From Talinum fruticosum (Eukaryota; Streptophyta; Magnoliopsida; Caryophyllales; Talinaceae): a stretch of DNA of 64,000 nucleotides. The DNA is taken from assembly GCA_021018815.1 (NCBI GenBank), contig JAITYX010000009.1:7876501-7940500 (forward strand), in the 5' to 3' direction. Positions 43,284 through 53,980 of this stretch are shown here, piece by piece (position 1 is the stretch's first letter; each line of letters starts with the position of its first letter). Made by a program: the position numbers and the translations under genes. The notes beneath the pieces are model-generated. The model saw nothing but the letters and a program-made list of their open reading frames with translations. It was not told the origin of the DNA and ran no database searches.

Positions 43284-43700
43284 AAGAAGAAGAAGAAGAA
43301 GAAGAAGAGCTTGCGGTGAGGCGGCTCCATCTAAGGAAAGGGAGAAGGAAGAAGAACAAGCAGCAGCGAGTAACAACAACAAAGGGCCCAAGTGCTCCGG
43401 AACCTCAAACCGAAATGATCGGCTCGGACAAGCAATGCGAGTGGGTCGGAAGACCTGCCGACCAAGGTCGGTCGGCAGCCGGTCGGCACCGAGCACACCC
43501 CTCCATCGGTCCGAGTTCCAAGAGGCCGAGCCTCCGGACGACCTAGTTCCGGGTCGGCTACTTAGAGCTGAGCCCATTCCGGAGATCCCGTGCGCCCCGG
43601 CCTCGTTCGTTTACATCTTCCGGATCATATCGGAGAAGGTGCACTGCTCGTCCACCAACCTCGACTCGGATCGCTCCCTCTCCTCCATCTTAAAATTTTT
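41996..43700 (+). pseudogene. Extra (env-like) ORF of RLC-3
   Basis: The ATG opens MPKRHSHPNFLGSATKKPHT. In shifting frames it continues FRDFIYPKRVFEFYSNLSSS, IPFNEVANDFFEKYVKEFPG and IEARLLCFLAMRTFF, ending in a Ser/Pro/Glu-rich tail. The FYxNL region resembles the plant retrotransposon domain sometimes called putative plant transposon protein. Position after pol is that of the envelope-like ORF of SIRE/Maximus elements. No signal peptide or membrane anchor is visible here, so envelope function is not supported by this copy. The tail includes the GAA expansion. Confidence 0.65.
43195..43308 (+). repeat. (GAA)n / (AAG)n triplet expansion
   Basis: About 38 nearly perfect AGA triplets, broken once by AAT near 43251. 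In the probable extra-ORF frame it would encode a Glu or Lys run; poly-Arg or poly-Ser ORFs in other frames are artefacts. The corresponding part of RLC-1 has only short GAGGAG runs (about 58062). Confidence 0.92.
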
Positions 43701-43808
43701 TTCTCTGTTTTTACAATTTCTTTTTATCCAGGACATCAAATCCGTATCTACTTGATACATTCTTCCTCTTTTGTTTTTCTTTGAAAAGCAAGGGGAAGAA
43801 TAGTTAGA

Positions 43809-43969
43809 AAAATTTGTTGTCTTGTTTAGGGGAGTTTCTCTCACCCTCTCTCGTGTGTAAACTCGTTAGTTTATATTACAATGAAATTAAAATTTGTTGT
43901 CTTGTTTGGGGGAGTTTCTCTCACCCTCTTTTGTGTAAACTCGTTAGTTTAAATTACAATGAAATTTCA
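43809..43969 (+). repeat. Two-copy tandem repeat, unit about 80 bp
   Basis: AATTTGTTGTCTTGTTTxGG followed by GGAGTTTCTCTCACCC and ACTCGTTAGTTTA occurs twice in a row between the extra ORF and the polypurine tract. RLC-1 has one related copy (about 58500). Confidence 0.85.
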
Positions 43970-44326
43970 TTAATAATCGGCTATCTCGCCTTCTAAGTTG
44001 CACATATCTCCGAGTTTACTACTTAAAGCAATTATTTCGAGTTTATCATTTCGAGTTTCAATGTCTTGCTCGGTATTTTTTTCTCGCTCCGATTCGACAA
44101 CTCTGTCTATCATTGCTCTAATACTCGCTTATTCTTTTCTTGCTCCGATACTTTAGTTCTTTTTATGAAATCTCGACTTATTTGCTCCGATAGAATATAA
44201 GTTTCATTCATCTGTATTTTCTCTACACAATTCTATCATGTTTTTCCGGCTTATCCTATGAGAAAGGATGACAACCCGGATCTATATTACTAACAAAGTT
44301 TACGTCTAAGGATGGAATGCCTTTCA
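43970..44326 (+). other. RLC-3 3' untranslated region
   Basis: T/C-rich DNA with repeated GCTCCGAT-like motifs. RLC-1 has the same kind of sequence at 58590-58800. No gene. Confidence 0.5.
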
Positions 44327-44341
44327 TCAAAAAGGGGAGAT
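44327..44341 (+). other. Polypurine tract of RLC-3
   Basis: AAAAAGGGGAGAT directly precedes the TG of the 3' LTR. It is the expected primer for plus-strand DNA synthesis. Confidence 0.88.
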
Positions 44342-45961
44342 TGAAGACTCATACTCGTCATATACATCATTCCGAGTTCCATCAAGGAATCGGGTATAGG
44401 ACTTCATCTCTTATAAGGTTTTGATTAAAAGTCATTCTATCGATTTTATAAGCTTTTTTGAGTGATATAGCATCTTTTCCGAGTGTCACAAAACTATCGC
44501 ATATGTTCTCTTTTGACTCGACCGACTCGTAAAGCATATTCTTGTTTATCATTTCACACACGGTTACGAGTCACTCGGACAAAACTCGAATATATTGCAT
44601 GTTCAAACACTTATTCTATTATGCGTAAACTCGGTTCGACTTCATTATCTAAGTTTGATTGAATTACTTGTGTTAATTCATCTTTCTAAGTCAGCATGCT
44701 TAGTTTGAACATTGGCGGTCTAGATCAAGTCTTTCTACTCCGATGCTATTTATCCGACTTGCTTTACTTCTAGATTGACTCGGATGGAATTTGAGTATAA
44801 TGGATATTAGACTCGGAAAATTCCACTCTTTTAGGACTCGAGATAATTATGCACTTATTTATCTTAATTAAATTATTATCTATGTCTAATCTTGGATCAA
44901 AGTATTTTATGCTTTGAGAACCAAATTGATTTACTTTTGTAGGTTATTCAAACGAGGCTATCCTATTTTTGAAATACAAAAGTAACCGGCTTCAAGATGT
45001 CAAATCACCAGCAGACAAGGCTTTTTCTACCTCGACCGAAGACCAAACACCGTGTCGGGGTTGTACTGTTTCCAAAACTAAAAATCTGCAACACTAAGCT
45101 CAACGGTGGTTTCCAACCTACTTTTCGGACACCACCAGTGGATTGGGACTTCTAATGGAGTCAAGAGTCGTTGCCCAACGTTCACACCTCAACGGATATT
45201 TTCCGAGTGACTCGGAAAGTCCATTGCAACGGTCACAAAGGACTTCCGATCGGAAGATAGTCACAACGGCTAATCTACACAATCATCTATAAATAGAAGC
45301 CAACTCTCAAGACTTGAAGATTACTCGAACCAACCGTCAATACATGCACTTAAGCAAAAGTAATTATATTCATACTCAATCTTCTACTTACAACTCCAAC
45401 TATGTACTTAATATCTTTATGAGTTGTAAGGTCTTGTCATCAACTTACAAACACTTATTCTTACTTTCGAGTAAGGTCCCTTGACCGAGCCGTAAGGGTT
45501 AACTTAGCTCAGCTTGTCCCTAGCTGAAAAGGTTACCTCGGTTAGGAAGTACTAGATCGGATAAGGGAATTTCGAGTCTAGGAAAATCGTATAAGGAATT
45601 GTCTAAGGGAACAATTCTGGTTGAGTCATTCTACTATATTTTGTGGATTCAAAATAGTGGATTTGACTTGGTGCTTGGACTAGCACTGTCCGTGGTTTTC
45701 TACCCCGGGAGGGTTTCCACGTAATTTCGAGCTGATACTTCTTCCGAGTCCAATCTAGACTCGGACGGACTTAAAGTTTAGTTTAAACTTTAACCCCTTC
45801 ATTTACTCGTATTCGAGTCGGTGCTTTTCCGAGTTCATTCTTGATCACACTCTCCTCGAGTCCTGTCTAGTCTTCTTTCTTCAATTACTCGAGCGAATTT
45901 CCTCATCACCCTATTCACCCCCTCTCTAGGGTGACTTAGCCTCTCCAAGGGCAAACCTTCA
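44342..45961 (+). repeat. 3' LTR of RLC-3
   Basis: TGAAGACTC...CAAACCTTCA, 1620 bp, closely matching the 5' LTR apart from its insertion. It is followed by CAAAT, the target duplication. Confidence 0.92.
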
Positions 45962-45983
45962 CAAATAACTCGACTATAGCCAC

Positions 45984-45987
<4 letters not shown>

Positions 45988-46060
<73 letters not shown>
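45988..46060. repeat. (TA)n microsatellite
   Basis: A pure TA run inside the minus-strand solo LTR, just right of RLC-3. The YIYIYI open frame across it is meaningless. Confidence 0.9.
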
Positions 46061-46062
<2 letters not shown>

Positions 46063-48015
46063 GATTTTCACAAACTCATTGAAATCACGAAATATTTCTT
46101 TACTTAAATCCAATAACCACACATATACTTAAAATCAAATATATCATAGTCTTAAAAATATCATAAGTAAGAATCCATATCATAGAACTTTCAAATCCAA
46201 ATCCAAATCCATACTCAAATCATATCCTAATATTCCTGCTAAACGAATTACTTAACTTAGGAAAAATCAACCCATGACCTACACCAAGAACCATCACAAC
46301 AAAAGGGTAACAAACAAATCCTGGAAGCACCAGCCATAGCTCATTCATATGGTACCAACAAGTGGACCAGCTACGACTCAAACATATGGCACCAACCAGG
46401 CACCCTCTAGAGGAGCGAACCGCCCACATAACAAAAACTATGGAGTCATATTCAAATCCTACCAGGTTCAGGTCAAAACCTTTGTCACCTACCGAGAGAC
46501 TCACATAGCTAACATAACAAATGGGTCGACAAACAAATCCTAGAAGATTGGTTAAACCTTTCCCACTAGGCGACCCCAAACAAAACGACAGACGCTTCTA
46601 TGGCCATAGCTCTAGAACACAAAAGTAATAGCCTTAGGTAAGACATGAGCCTTTTCCCCAAAAACATAATTTGTGAATATATTGTCAAAATATACATATT
46701 ATTATTCTTTGAAAAACTCATATTCGTAATTTATGCAAATTCTATTTTCATAATATAGTTAAATAATACATATTTAAATCTAAATAAATATGTTCCAAAC
46801 TTCTAATATATCCAGTAATTGAGATATTATATTACTTATCACATGGACAACCCCACATGATTGATTTTCTGAAAATCCACATAAATAAGCTAATTTATGC
46901 AAGCATGATAGATTCGTTCAAAAATTAATAACTCACAAAATAAACATCCAAAATTCACGAAAATTTACAGAAAATTACCCAATATTACATAGAACCTACA
47001 GTAAAAGTTTCAGAATTATTAGCTAAGCCAATAATTCCAGAAAAATCAAAGAGTGATGTAAAAAAGCTGTGTTTTTGTGCAAAACGAGGCGGTTTTATTA
47101 AAAACTCAGAACTCATAAAATGCACAATTAAAATTTACTAAATTTTACATGAAATTACCAAATATTTCGTAGAACCTACAGTAAAAATTTCAGAATTTTT
47201 TACCAAGTCAATAATTCCAGAAAATTCAAACAGGTGGTCGAAGATACTTGTTCATCCGAAAATCATCCATCTTCCACCATTGTTGTTCTTCTATCCCAAA
47301 CATTCAAGCAAATTAATCGTAATCTTCTACTTAATAATTAAAATTAAAGAATTACTATCAATCTTATACATGCTTAATTCGTTTAAAATCTAGATAATCA
47401 AACAATTACGAAAAATACCTCAAATATGTGGGTTTCTAATTAATCAAATTTATATTCTCTACTCCATTAAACCCTAAACTATCAATTACATATATTAAAT
47501 CTTGCATAAGTTTTTAAATTTAAGCATAAATTTTAAACTTAATCTTCCCCTAACCAATTTTAAATTACAAAGAAAGATAATAATTACTCACCTAAAACTT
47601 TACTTGATTCCAATTTCTTCTTCCTCCTCTTTTTCTTCTTCTTCCTTCTTCTTTCTCTTCTTCTTCTTCTTTCTTTCTTCCTCTAGGTTTTTCTTTGCTG
47701 CGTGAGACTGGGAATAATGGTCGGCCTTCCCCTCCATCCTTATCCTTATCTTTAAAAAAATCGAGGGCTAAGCCTCACTTTTCTTATTCGAAATGTTTCC
47801 CTTTTTTTCTTTTTTTCTTTTGTTTTTTAAATTCTTTTACTTAATTAATTTCTACTTTTTTTAATTCTCTCGATTTTTTTCATACTAATTCTATAATATA
47901 TGATTACTATTAATTCCATAAAATTAAGATCACAAAATAAAATTTCTAAACGCAAGCCAAATTAAATATTTACACGTAAGACAAAAATTAGTATGTTAAA
48001 TTTTGAGGTGTTAAA
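46061..48015 (-). other. Right part of the split solo LTR
   Basis: AT-rich LTR sequence. A pair of direct repeats around GAAATTTACTGTAGGTTCTA-like sequence (about 46955-47045 and 47128-47225, as seen on either strand) and a CTT-rich tract at 47618-47690 are present. No gene. Confidence 0.55.
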
Positions 48016-48020
48016 AAACA

Positions 48021-48400
48021 TGATAAATTTTGACTAGAATCGAGAGAGGAATGGTATAGGTGTTAGCCGACCTCGGACTCGAGAGCTTTGTCTCTTTGGT
48101 GACTACATCGGAGATGAAGTAGTTGGTCCGAGTGAATCTTACCTCTTGGCCTTTGTCACATAACCGAGAGATGATGAGAAGATTATACTTGAGCCCTTTG
48201 ACGAGGTAGACTAGGCTGACCGAGTTGTCTCCTTGACCAATCTTGCTAATCCCAACTATCTTGCCCTTGCTATTGTCTCCAAATGTGACTTTTCTTCTCC
48301 TATCTTCTAGCTCGAGTCTTGAGTCTTTAGACATATGGCGTGAGCAGATCACCGTCTTAGTACCAATGACCCTTTCGTTTCGAGTCACCCGCAAAATAGA
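48021..48400 (-). pseudogene. RLC-2 protease region
   Basis: The minus frame has CSRHMSKDSRLE, KVTFGDNSKGKIVGISKIGQ, LVYLVKGLKYNLLIISRLC and IPLSILVKIYHVF. The catalytic DSG is destroyed: the triplets read TAC TAA GAC GGT GAT, a stop plus DGD. The frame stops at the solo-LTR insertion. Confidence 0.82.
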
Positions 48401-50924
48401 AACAAACTAACCCCTTTCACTTCCTCTTACAAACCCGATACGAGTCTTTACTCGTGGTTCTTTTATGAGGAAGAACACTTTGGGAGCCCAGATTTGAATA
48501 ATTTTGGGCTTGAGTCCGATCATCGAGTCTTCCTTTTAGAAAGCCGAGTCCGTGTCTCTTTTCTTTTTGTAAACGAGGTTGAGAAGGCTTTCTCATGTAA
48601 ACCGGTCCGTGCTCAGTCCCTTTTCTTTGTGAATGAATAGGACCATGCTCAACCTTCCCGAACTTAACGGTTCCGGAATCGGTTTTGAAAAGGTTATTAT
48701 AAGAGTTATCCTTCTCTTCGACATTGTAACCAAGACCTTCTTTTCTAAATGAGACACACTGAGAGCTAAGTAAAAGATCAAGGTTTTTCTAACCTTGAGT
48801 GGAGTTCTAAAACTAACTCTCAAGACTCATTGAGCTTTTTTCGATTGCTTATTCTCTATTCCGAGGCATTTAAACTCGGTCTCATTATCTTGGGTACTGG
48901 TCTCAAACACTTTTAGATTTTGTCTCAATTTTTCGAATTCCTTTTTCAAAGTGATGCTCTCGGTAGTAAGAGACTAGTTGCTTTTTGAAATCGGAAGAAT
49001 CGAATTAGACTTTTTTTCTAAAGTAATGATAAATCTAGCAAGATCAAGTTTGGAAAACTTGAGGAAATAGTTAATTACCTCCCGAGGATTTGTTTCCTCA
49101 GCATCTAAATCATCACTATCCGACTCAAATCCAACTTCGAATCTATCAATGCCATTAGACACTTTAAGTCATCACAATCATTATCTTAAAAGGAGTCATC
49201 ATCGCTCCAACTAACCACCATAGCCTTGTTCTTCTTTCTGTCCTTCTTTCTCTTTGGACGAGTCCTTGATTATGTGCTCCTTGCTGCCACACTCAAAACA
49301 TCTAGAGTTCTTAGTTAAAGACAAATTAGAAGAGGATGAGTATTTACCTTTCTTGTCTTTCTTGTAGAACTCCCGCTTTGGCTTCTTTTGCCACTTCTTG
49401 TACTTCATCATTTTTTGAAGCCTCGGGAAATGAGAGCCATGGGATCTTAATCGGAATCCGAGGAGCTCGGACTTTGTCGTCTGTCTTCCGAAGCATTCGA
49501 GTATAATGTTCCTTTTGGTGCCGACCTCAACTTCCTCTTTTTCTAGGTGCAGCTCATGAGTGAGTAGCTTCCCAATAAGCTCGATCGCATTCTCTGTTTT
49601 GAGGCACTCAAACTCGGTCTCATTATCTTGAGTACTGGTCTCAACTTTTAGATTGTCTTAGTTTTTTTATTTCCTTTTTAAAGTGATGCTCTCGTAGTAA
49701 GAGACTCTAGTTGCTCTTTGAAATCGGAAGAATCGGAATTAGACTTTTTTTCCAAAGTAAAGATATATCTAGCAAGATCAAGTTTGGAAAACTTGAGGAA
49801 ATAGTTAATTACCTCCCGAGGATTTGTTTCCTCGACATTTGAATCATCACTATCCGACTTAGGTCCAGACTTCCGAATCTGTCACTACCATTAGACACTT
49901 TGAGTCATCATAATCATCATCTTAAAAGGAGTAATCATAGCTCTAGGTAACCACCATAGCCTTTTTCTTGTTTCTATGCTTCTTTCTCTTTGGACAATCC
50001 TTGATTATGTGCTCCCTGCTGCCACACTCAAAACATCCAGAGTTCTTAGTTAAAGACAAATTAGAAGAGGATGAGTATTTACCTTTCTTGTCTTTCTTGT
50101 AGAACTCTTGCTTTGGCCTCTTTTGCCACTTCTTGTACTTCGTCATTTTTTGAAGCCTCGGGAAATGAGAGCCATGGGATCTTCATCGAGAATCGAGGAG
50201 CTCGGACTTTGTCATCTGTCTTCTAAGGCCTTCAGTGCAATGTTCCTTTTGGTGTTGACCTCAACTTCCTCTTTTTCTAGGTGCAGCTCATGAGTGAGTA
50301 GTTTCCCAATAAGCTCATCTCGTTTTAGCTTGGAAAGATCTTGAGCTTCTTCAATTGTTGTCACCTTGGGACCCCATCTTCTCTTTGGTAGACTTCTTAG
50401 AATTTTTCCGATAAATGCTTCATGAGAGATCTTTCTACCCAGAGATTTGAGATTGTTGACAATCTTAGTGAAGCGAATGTACATCCGAGTGATGTTCTCC
50501 TCGAGCTCCATGTTGAACAACTCGTCCTTGTGAAAAAACCGCTTACTTTAGCTTGCTTCACCTGGCTGGTTCCTTCATAGGTATTCACCAATGCATCCAT
50601 ACTTCTTTAGCTATGTCATAGGTCGACATTCTATTGTATTCTTCTAAGTTGATAGCGCACATCGAGTGTTCATAGCTTTAAAGTTCTTTCCGAACTTGTC
50701 ATTCTCTTCGATGGTGTACTCTAACTTCTCTTTGAGTACAACTCTTGTTCCTTTCATCTTGCAGGAATGTAGTTTCCATGCTTGATGATGTTCCACACAT
50801 CCTCATCATAGTCCTGGATGAAACATTCCATTATCTTCTTCCAATGTGCAAAGTTTGAACTCGTGAGCTTTGGTGGTCCGGTGAAAGATCTTGCTTCATC
50901 AAACTCTCCATTGTTCTAATCCAT
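48401..50924 (-). pseudogene. gag of RLC-2 with internal tandem duplication
   Basis: The minus-strand ATG at 50924 leads into gag. The capsid frame is clear at 50600-50212 (MYIRFTKIVNNLKSLGRKIS, RRWGPKVTTIEEAQDLSKLK). Two zinc knuckles follow: CFECGSREHIIKDC (perfect CX2CX4HX4C, about 50035-49990) and CFECGSKEHIIKDS, with the last Cys changed to Ser (about 49300-49255). They lie in two copies of a unit of about 735 bp. The C-terminal part (48823-48593) is basic, as in RLC-3. Confidence 0.82.
48855..50315 (-). repeat. 735-bp tandem duplication within RLC-2 gag
   Basis: The segment from the coiled-coil region through the zinc knuckle to CAGCTCATGAGTGAGTAG occurs twice (about 48855-49580 and 49590-50315). 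Equivalent points are 735 bp apart (ORF starts at 49411 and 50146). RLC-1 and RLC-3 have single copies. Confidence 0.82.
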
Positions 50925-50968
50925 CTTATCTTTAGACCTTTGAATTATGAGATCCTCTTGAAAGGTTA

Positions 50969-50982
50969 GGCTCGACACCAAT
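50969..50982 (-). other. Primer-binding site of RLC-2
   Basis: On the minus strand ATTGGTGTCGAGCC, immediately after the 5' LTR. It has one transition from the RLC-3 site. Confidence 0.82.
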
Positions 50983-52408
50983 TGAAGGTTTGCTCTTGGA
51001 GAAGCTAAGTCACCCTAAAGGGGGTGAATAGGGTAATGGAAGATTTTTGAGAAATTATAAATTGTTCTCGCACAAAACAGACTTAGAAAACAATTCCGAG
51101 TCTAGAATGAACTCGAAATAAGTAAATCACATAAATACGTGGAAACCTTCCTGGGGTAGAAAACCACGGACAACGCTAGTCCAAGCACCAAGTCAAATCC
51201 ACTATTTTGAATCTAAAAATATAAGGGCTTACTCTCTACAAAGTTACTCCCTTATACATTTCAATTACAAGTTTTCCTAGATCGTAAATTTCCTTGTCCG
51301 ATCTAATACTTCCTAACCAAGATACCCTTTACGATTAGGGACAACCGAGGTGATTTAACCCTTACAGCTCAGCCAAGGGACTTAGAATAGAATAGAAAGA
51401 GTAACAGTGATTACAAGACTTTTCTTTTGCAACTCGTAAAGTAAGAATTACGGAATTGGAGTTCTAAGTCGAAGATTGAGTAAGTAAGCACTAAGTGAGT
51501 GTTAAGTAATGTGTTTAATAATCTTCAAGTCTTGTAGAGTGGCTTTTATTTATACATAGTAGGGCGGATTAGCCATTGAGACTTGTTCGGAGTGGTGAAC
51601 TTCAATAGTTGTTGTAATGGCTAGTCTCGAGTCACTCGAAAAGGATCCGTTGTTGAACGTTGTGTGGTGGTCCTTGGCTTAAAAGTGGTCCATCCCTCCG
51701 GTTGCGAATTATTTCTAGGGTGGAAACAACCGTTGGACTCAAAGTTGAAGTTTACCGGATTTGGAAACAAACAACCCCGACACGAGTGTGTGAGCCATGT
51801 CTAGAAATGGTCGATTTACGTCTACTGGTGTTTAAAGGCTAGAAATTAGTTGCTTTTGCTTATCAAAAATAGATTAGGCTTCTTTAATCAACCTGCAAAA
51901 GCAAATCAAAGTGGTACTCAAAGTATAAAAATACTTTGGTCTAAGATTAGGCAAAAATAATAATTAAATCAAAGTAATTAAACACTTAATTATCTTCATC
52001 CTAAAAAATGGAATTTTCCGAGTCTAATATTCATTAGGTTCAAAATCCATCTGGAGTCAATCCTTAAAATGATCAAGTTAGTAACAATAAAGAATCGGAA
52101 TACATAAACTTGATCAAGTAAATAATTTCATTAAATATGTTGACTTAGACAAGTAGAATTAACATTGTAATTCATTTTCACTTTGAACACCAAGTCAGTA
52201 CTCGAATATAATGTTTTTGTGAAATTATTTACTCATGTCATTGTTTTGAGTTAGTTCCGAGTGAGTCGAAACCGGTTAAGAGTGTTATGCTTGATAGATG
52301 GTTTCGAGTGAGTCGAAAATAATGAAAACTTAGATATGAGTTTTTAAAAGTTTAAAATGACTTAAAATCAAAACTATAGAGAGATAGAGAGTTATACATG
52401 AGTCTTCG
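50983..52408 (-). repeat. 5' LTR of RLC-2
   Basis: 1426 bp on the minus strand, beginning CGAAGACTCATG (expected TGAAGACTC) and ending CAAACCTTCA. It is homologous to the RLC-1 LTRs along its length. TAAAG follows at 52409. Confidence 0.88.
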
Positions 52409-53980
52409 TAAAGAACTTTAAGGCTATGAACACATTGATATCGCAATTGATGCTCGCTGAATACAATTGAGCATCCGCTCGTGACATAGCAAAAGAAGTT
52501 TGAGATACACTGGTCACTGCATATGAAAGTACCAGCCAAGTGAAGCAAGCCAAGATAATTCAGTATCTCCACAAGTAAGAGCATCCGCTCGATGAGAACA
52601 TAACTTAGATGTACATTCGCTTCACTAAGATTGTAAACAATCTTAAGTCTCTGGGCAAGAAAATGATCATGAAGAAGTAGTCGAAAAATTCCGAGGAGTC
52701 TATCCAAGAGAAGATGGGGTCCCAAGGAAACAGATATAGAGGAAGCTCGGAACTTGTCTCAACTAAAGCCGGATGAGCTCATTGGGAAACTACTCACCCA
52801 TGAGTTGCATCTAGAAGAATAAGAAACCGAGGTCAACACTAAAAGAAACGTTGCTCTCAAGGCCTCGGAAGAAAGAAGTCCAAGTCTAAGCTCCTTATAT
52901 TCTGAAGAAGACCCCATGGCACTTCTAACCCGAGGTTTTAAGAAAATGATGAAATGCAAAAAGTGGCATGAAAGGCCCAAGAAGAAGTTCTACAAGAAAG
53001 ACATAAAAGATAAATCTTCATCCTCTTCAAATTTATCTTTAACTAAGAACTCTGGTTGTTTTGAGTGTGGCGAGCAAAAGCACATAGTTAAGGACTCGTC
53101 CAAAGAGAAAGAATGACAGAAAGAAGTAAAAGGCTATGGTTGCTACCTATAGCAATGATGAGTCGAAGAAGTTGTGACACCGATGATGAATCAAAGTGTC
53201 TAATGGCACTATTAGACTCGAAGCTAGATCCGAGTCGGACAACAATGCATGAGATGCTAAGGAAACAGATCCTTGGGTGGTAGTCAACTACTTCCTTAAG
53301 TTTTCCAAGCATGATCTTGCTAGATATATTTTTACTTTAGAGGAGAAGTCCAATTTTGAATCTTTTGAATTCAAAGAGAAACTGGAATCTCTTAGTGCTT
53401 GAGAACACCTCCTTGAAAAATGATTTAGAAAACTTGAGAGAAAATCTCAAAGTGCTTGAGATCGATACTCAAGATAATGAGATTGAGTCTAAGTGCCTTG
53501 GAATAGAGAAAGAGTAATTGAAATAAAAGCTTAATAAGTCTCAAGAGTTGGTTTTAAAACTCACTCAAGGTCGGAAAAATCTTGATTTATTACTTGGTTC
53601 TCGAGTGTGTCTTATTTCGAAAGGAAGGTATTGGATATAATGCTTGAAAAAGAAGATAATTCCTACAAAAACCTTTTCAAAACTGATTCTAGAACAATTA
53701 AGTTCAGGAATCCCGAGCATGGTCCCATACATTAAAAAATGACTTAGCCTGGACCGGTTTTCACGAAAAAGCCTTCTCAACCTATTTACACAAAGAGAAG
53801 TTTTCAAAGAAAAGAGACACAAGGTCATTTCTCAAGGAAGAAGACTTAGAATCAAACCAAACCTAAAATCATTCAAAGCTCGGGTTACCAAAAGTGTTCT
53901 TCCTCATAAAAAGACCACAAGTAAAAACAGTTATTAGGTTTATAAGAGGAAGTGAGAAGGGTTAGTTTGTCTTTATTTTC
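52409..53980 (+). pseudogene. gag of RLC-1, continuation
   Basis: It picks up where 30116 stopped: KNFKAMNT, TAYESTSQVKQAKIIQYLHK, MYIRFTKIVNNLKSLGKK (52410-52665). A zinc knuckle CFECGEQKHIVKDS (about 53060-53100) has its last Cys replaced by Ser. A degenerate coiled coil and basic tail follow. Many stops. Confidence 0.82.

Larger units (their letters stand above)
33985..45961 (+). mobile_element. RLC-3, structurally complete SIRE-like copia element
   Basis: A perfect 5-bp duplication CAAAT flanks it (33980-33984 and 45962-45966). It has two TG...CA LTRs (33985-36212 and 44342-45961), a primer site, gag, protease, integrase, RT, RNase H, an extra ORF and a polypurine tract in the canonical copia order. 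It is the youngest layer of the nest, since it lies in the solo LTR that lies in RLC-2. LTR identity is clearly higher than in RLC-1. Several frameshifts make it defective, but its parts could still be mobilised in trans by an active relative (inference). Confidence 0.92.
33146..48015 (-). mobile_element. Minus-strand solo LTR in RLC-2, split by RLC-3
   Basis: AAACA flanks both ends (33141-33145 and 48016-48020). The left tip TGTAACGCCC and right tip GAGGTGTTAAA are the expected inverted ends, the last with one substitution from TTACA. Read on the minus strand it ends like known gypsy LTRs (...GTGACGTGCCTGACTACTC...GGGCGTTACA). Host parts 33146-33984 and 45967-48015 total about 2.9 kb. No internal region of its own is present, so it is a solo LTR. 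It breaks the RLC-2 reading between protease and integrase. Confidence 0.75.
30117..52408 (-). mobile_element. RLC-2, minus-strand copia element inside RLC-1
   Basis: It is flanked by TAAAG (30112-30116 and 52409-52413). On the minus strand: complete 5' LTR (52408-50983), primer site, gag, protease (to 48021), a solo-LTR insertion, then integrase, RT and a truncated extra ORF down to 30123. Almost all of the 3' LTR is gone; only about 25 bp resembling the inverted LTR end (GAAGGTTTG...GGAGAA at 30118-30141) remain next to the target duplication. It belongs to the same family as RLC-1 and RLC-3. Confidence 0.85.

Noticed and set aside
43195..43308. CRISPR-like or satellite array
   Set aside because: A simple triplet repeat without spacers; no repeat-spacer structure was seen anywhere in the window.
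43123..43755. 210-codon ORF with a long arginine run, and opposing leucine, serine or phenylalanine runs
   Set aside because: It is a by-product of the GAA expansion read in other frames; the probable coding frame is the extra ORF of RLC-3.
45835..46122. ORF with an isoleucine-tyrosine run
   Set aside because: It is the translation of a TA microsatellite.
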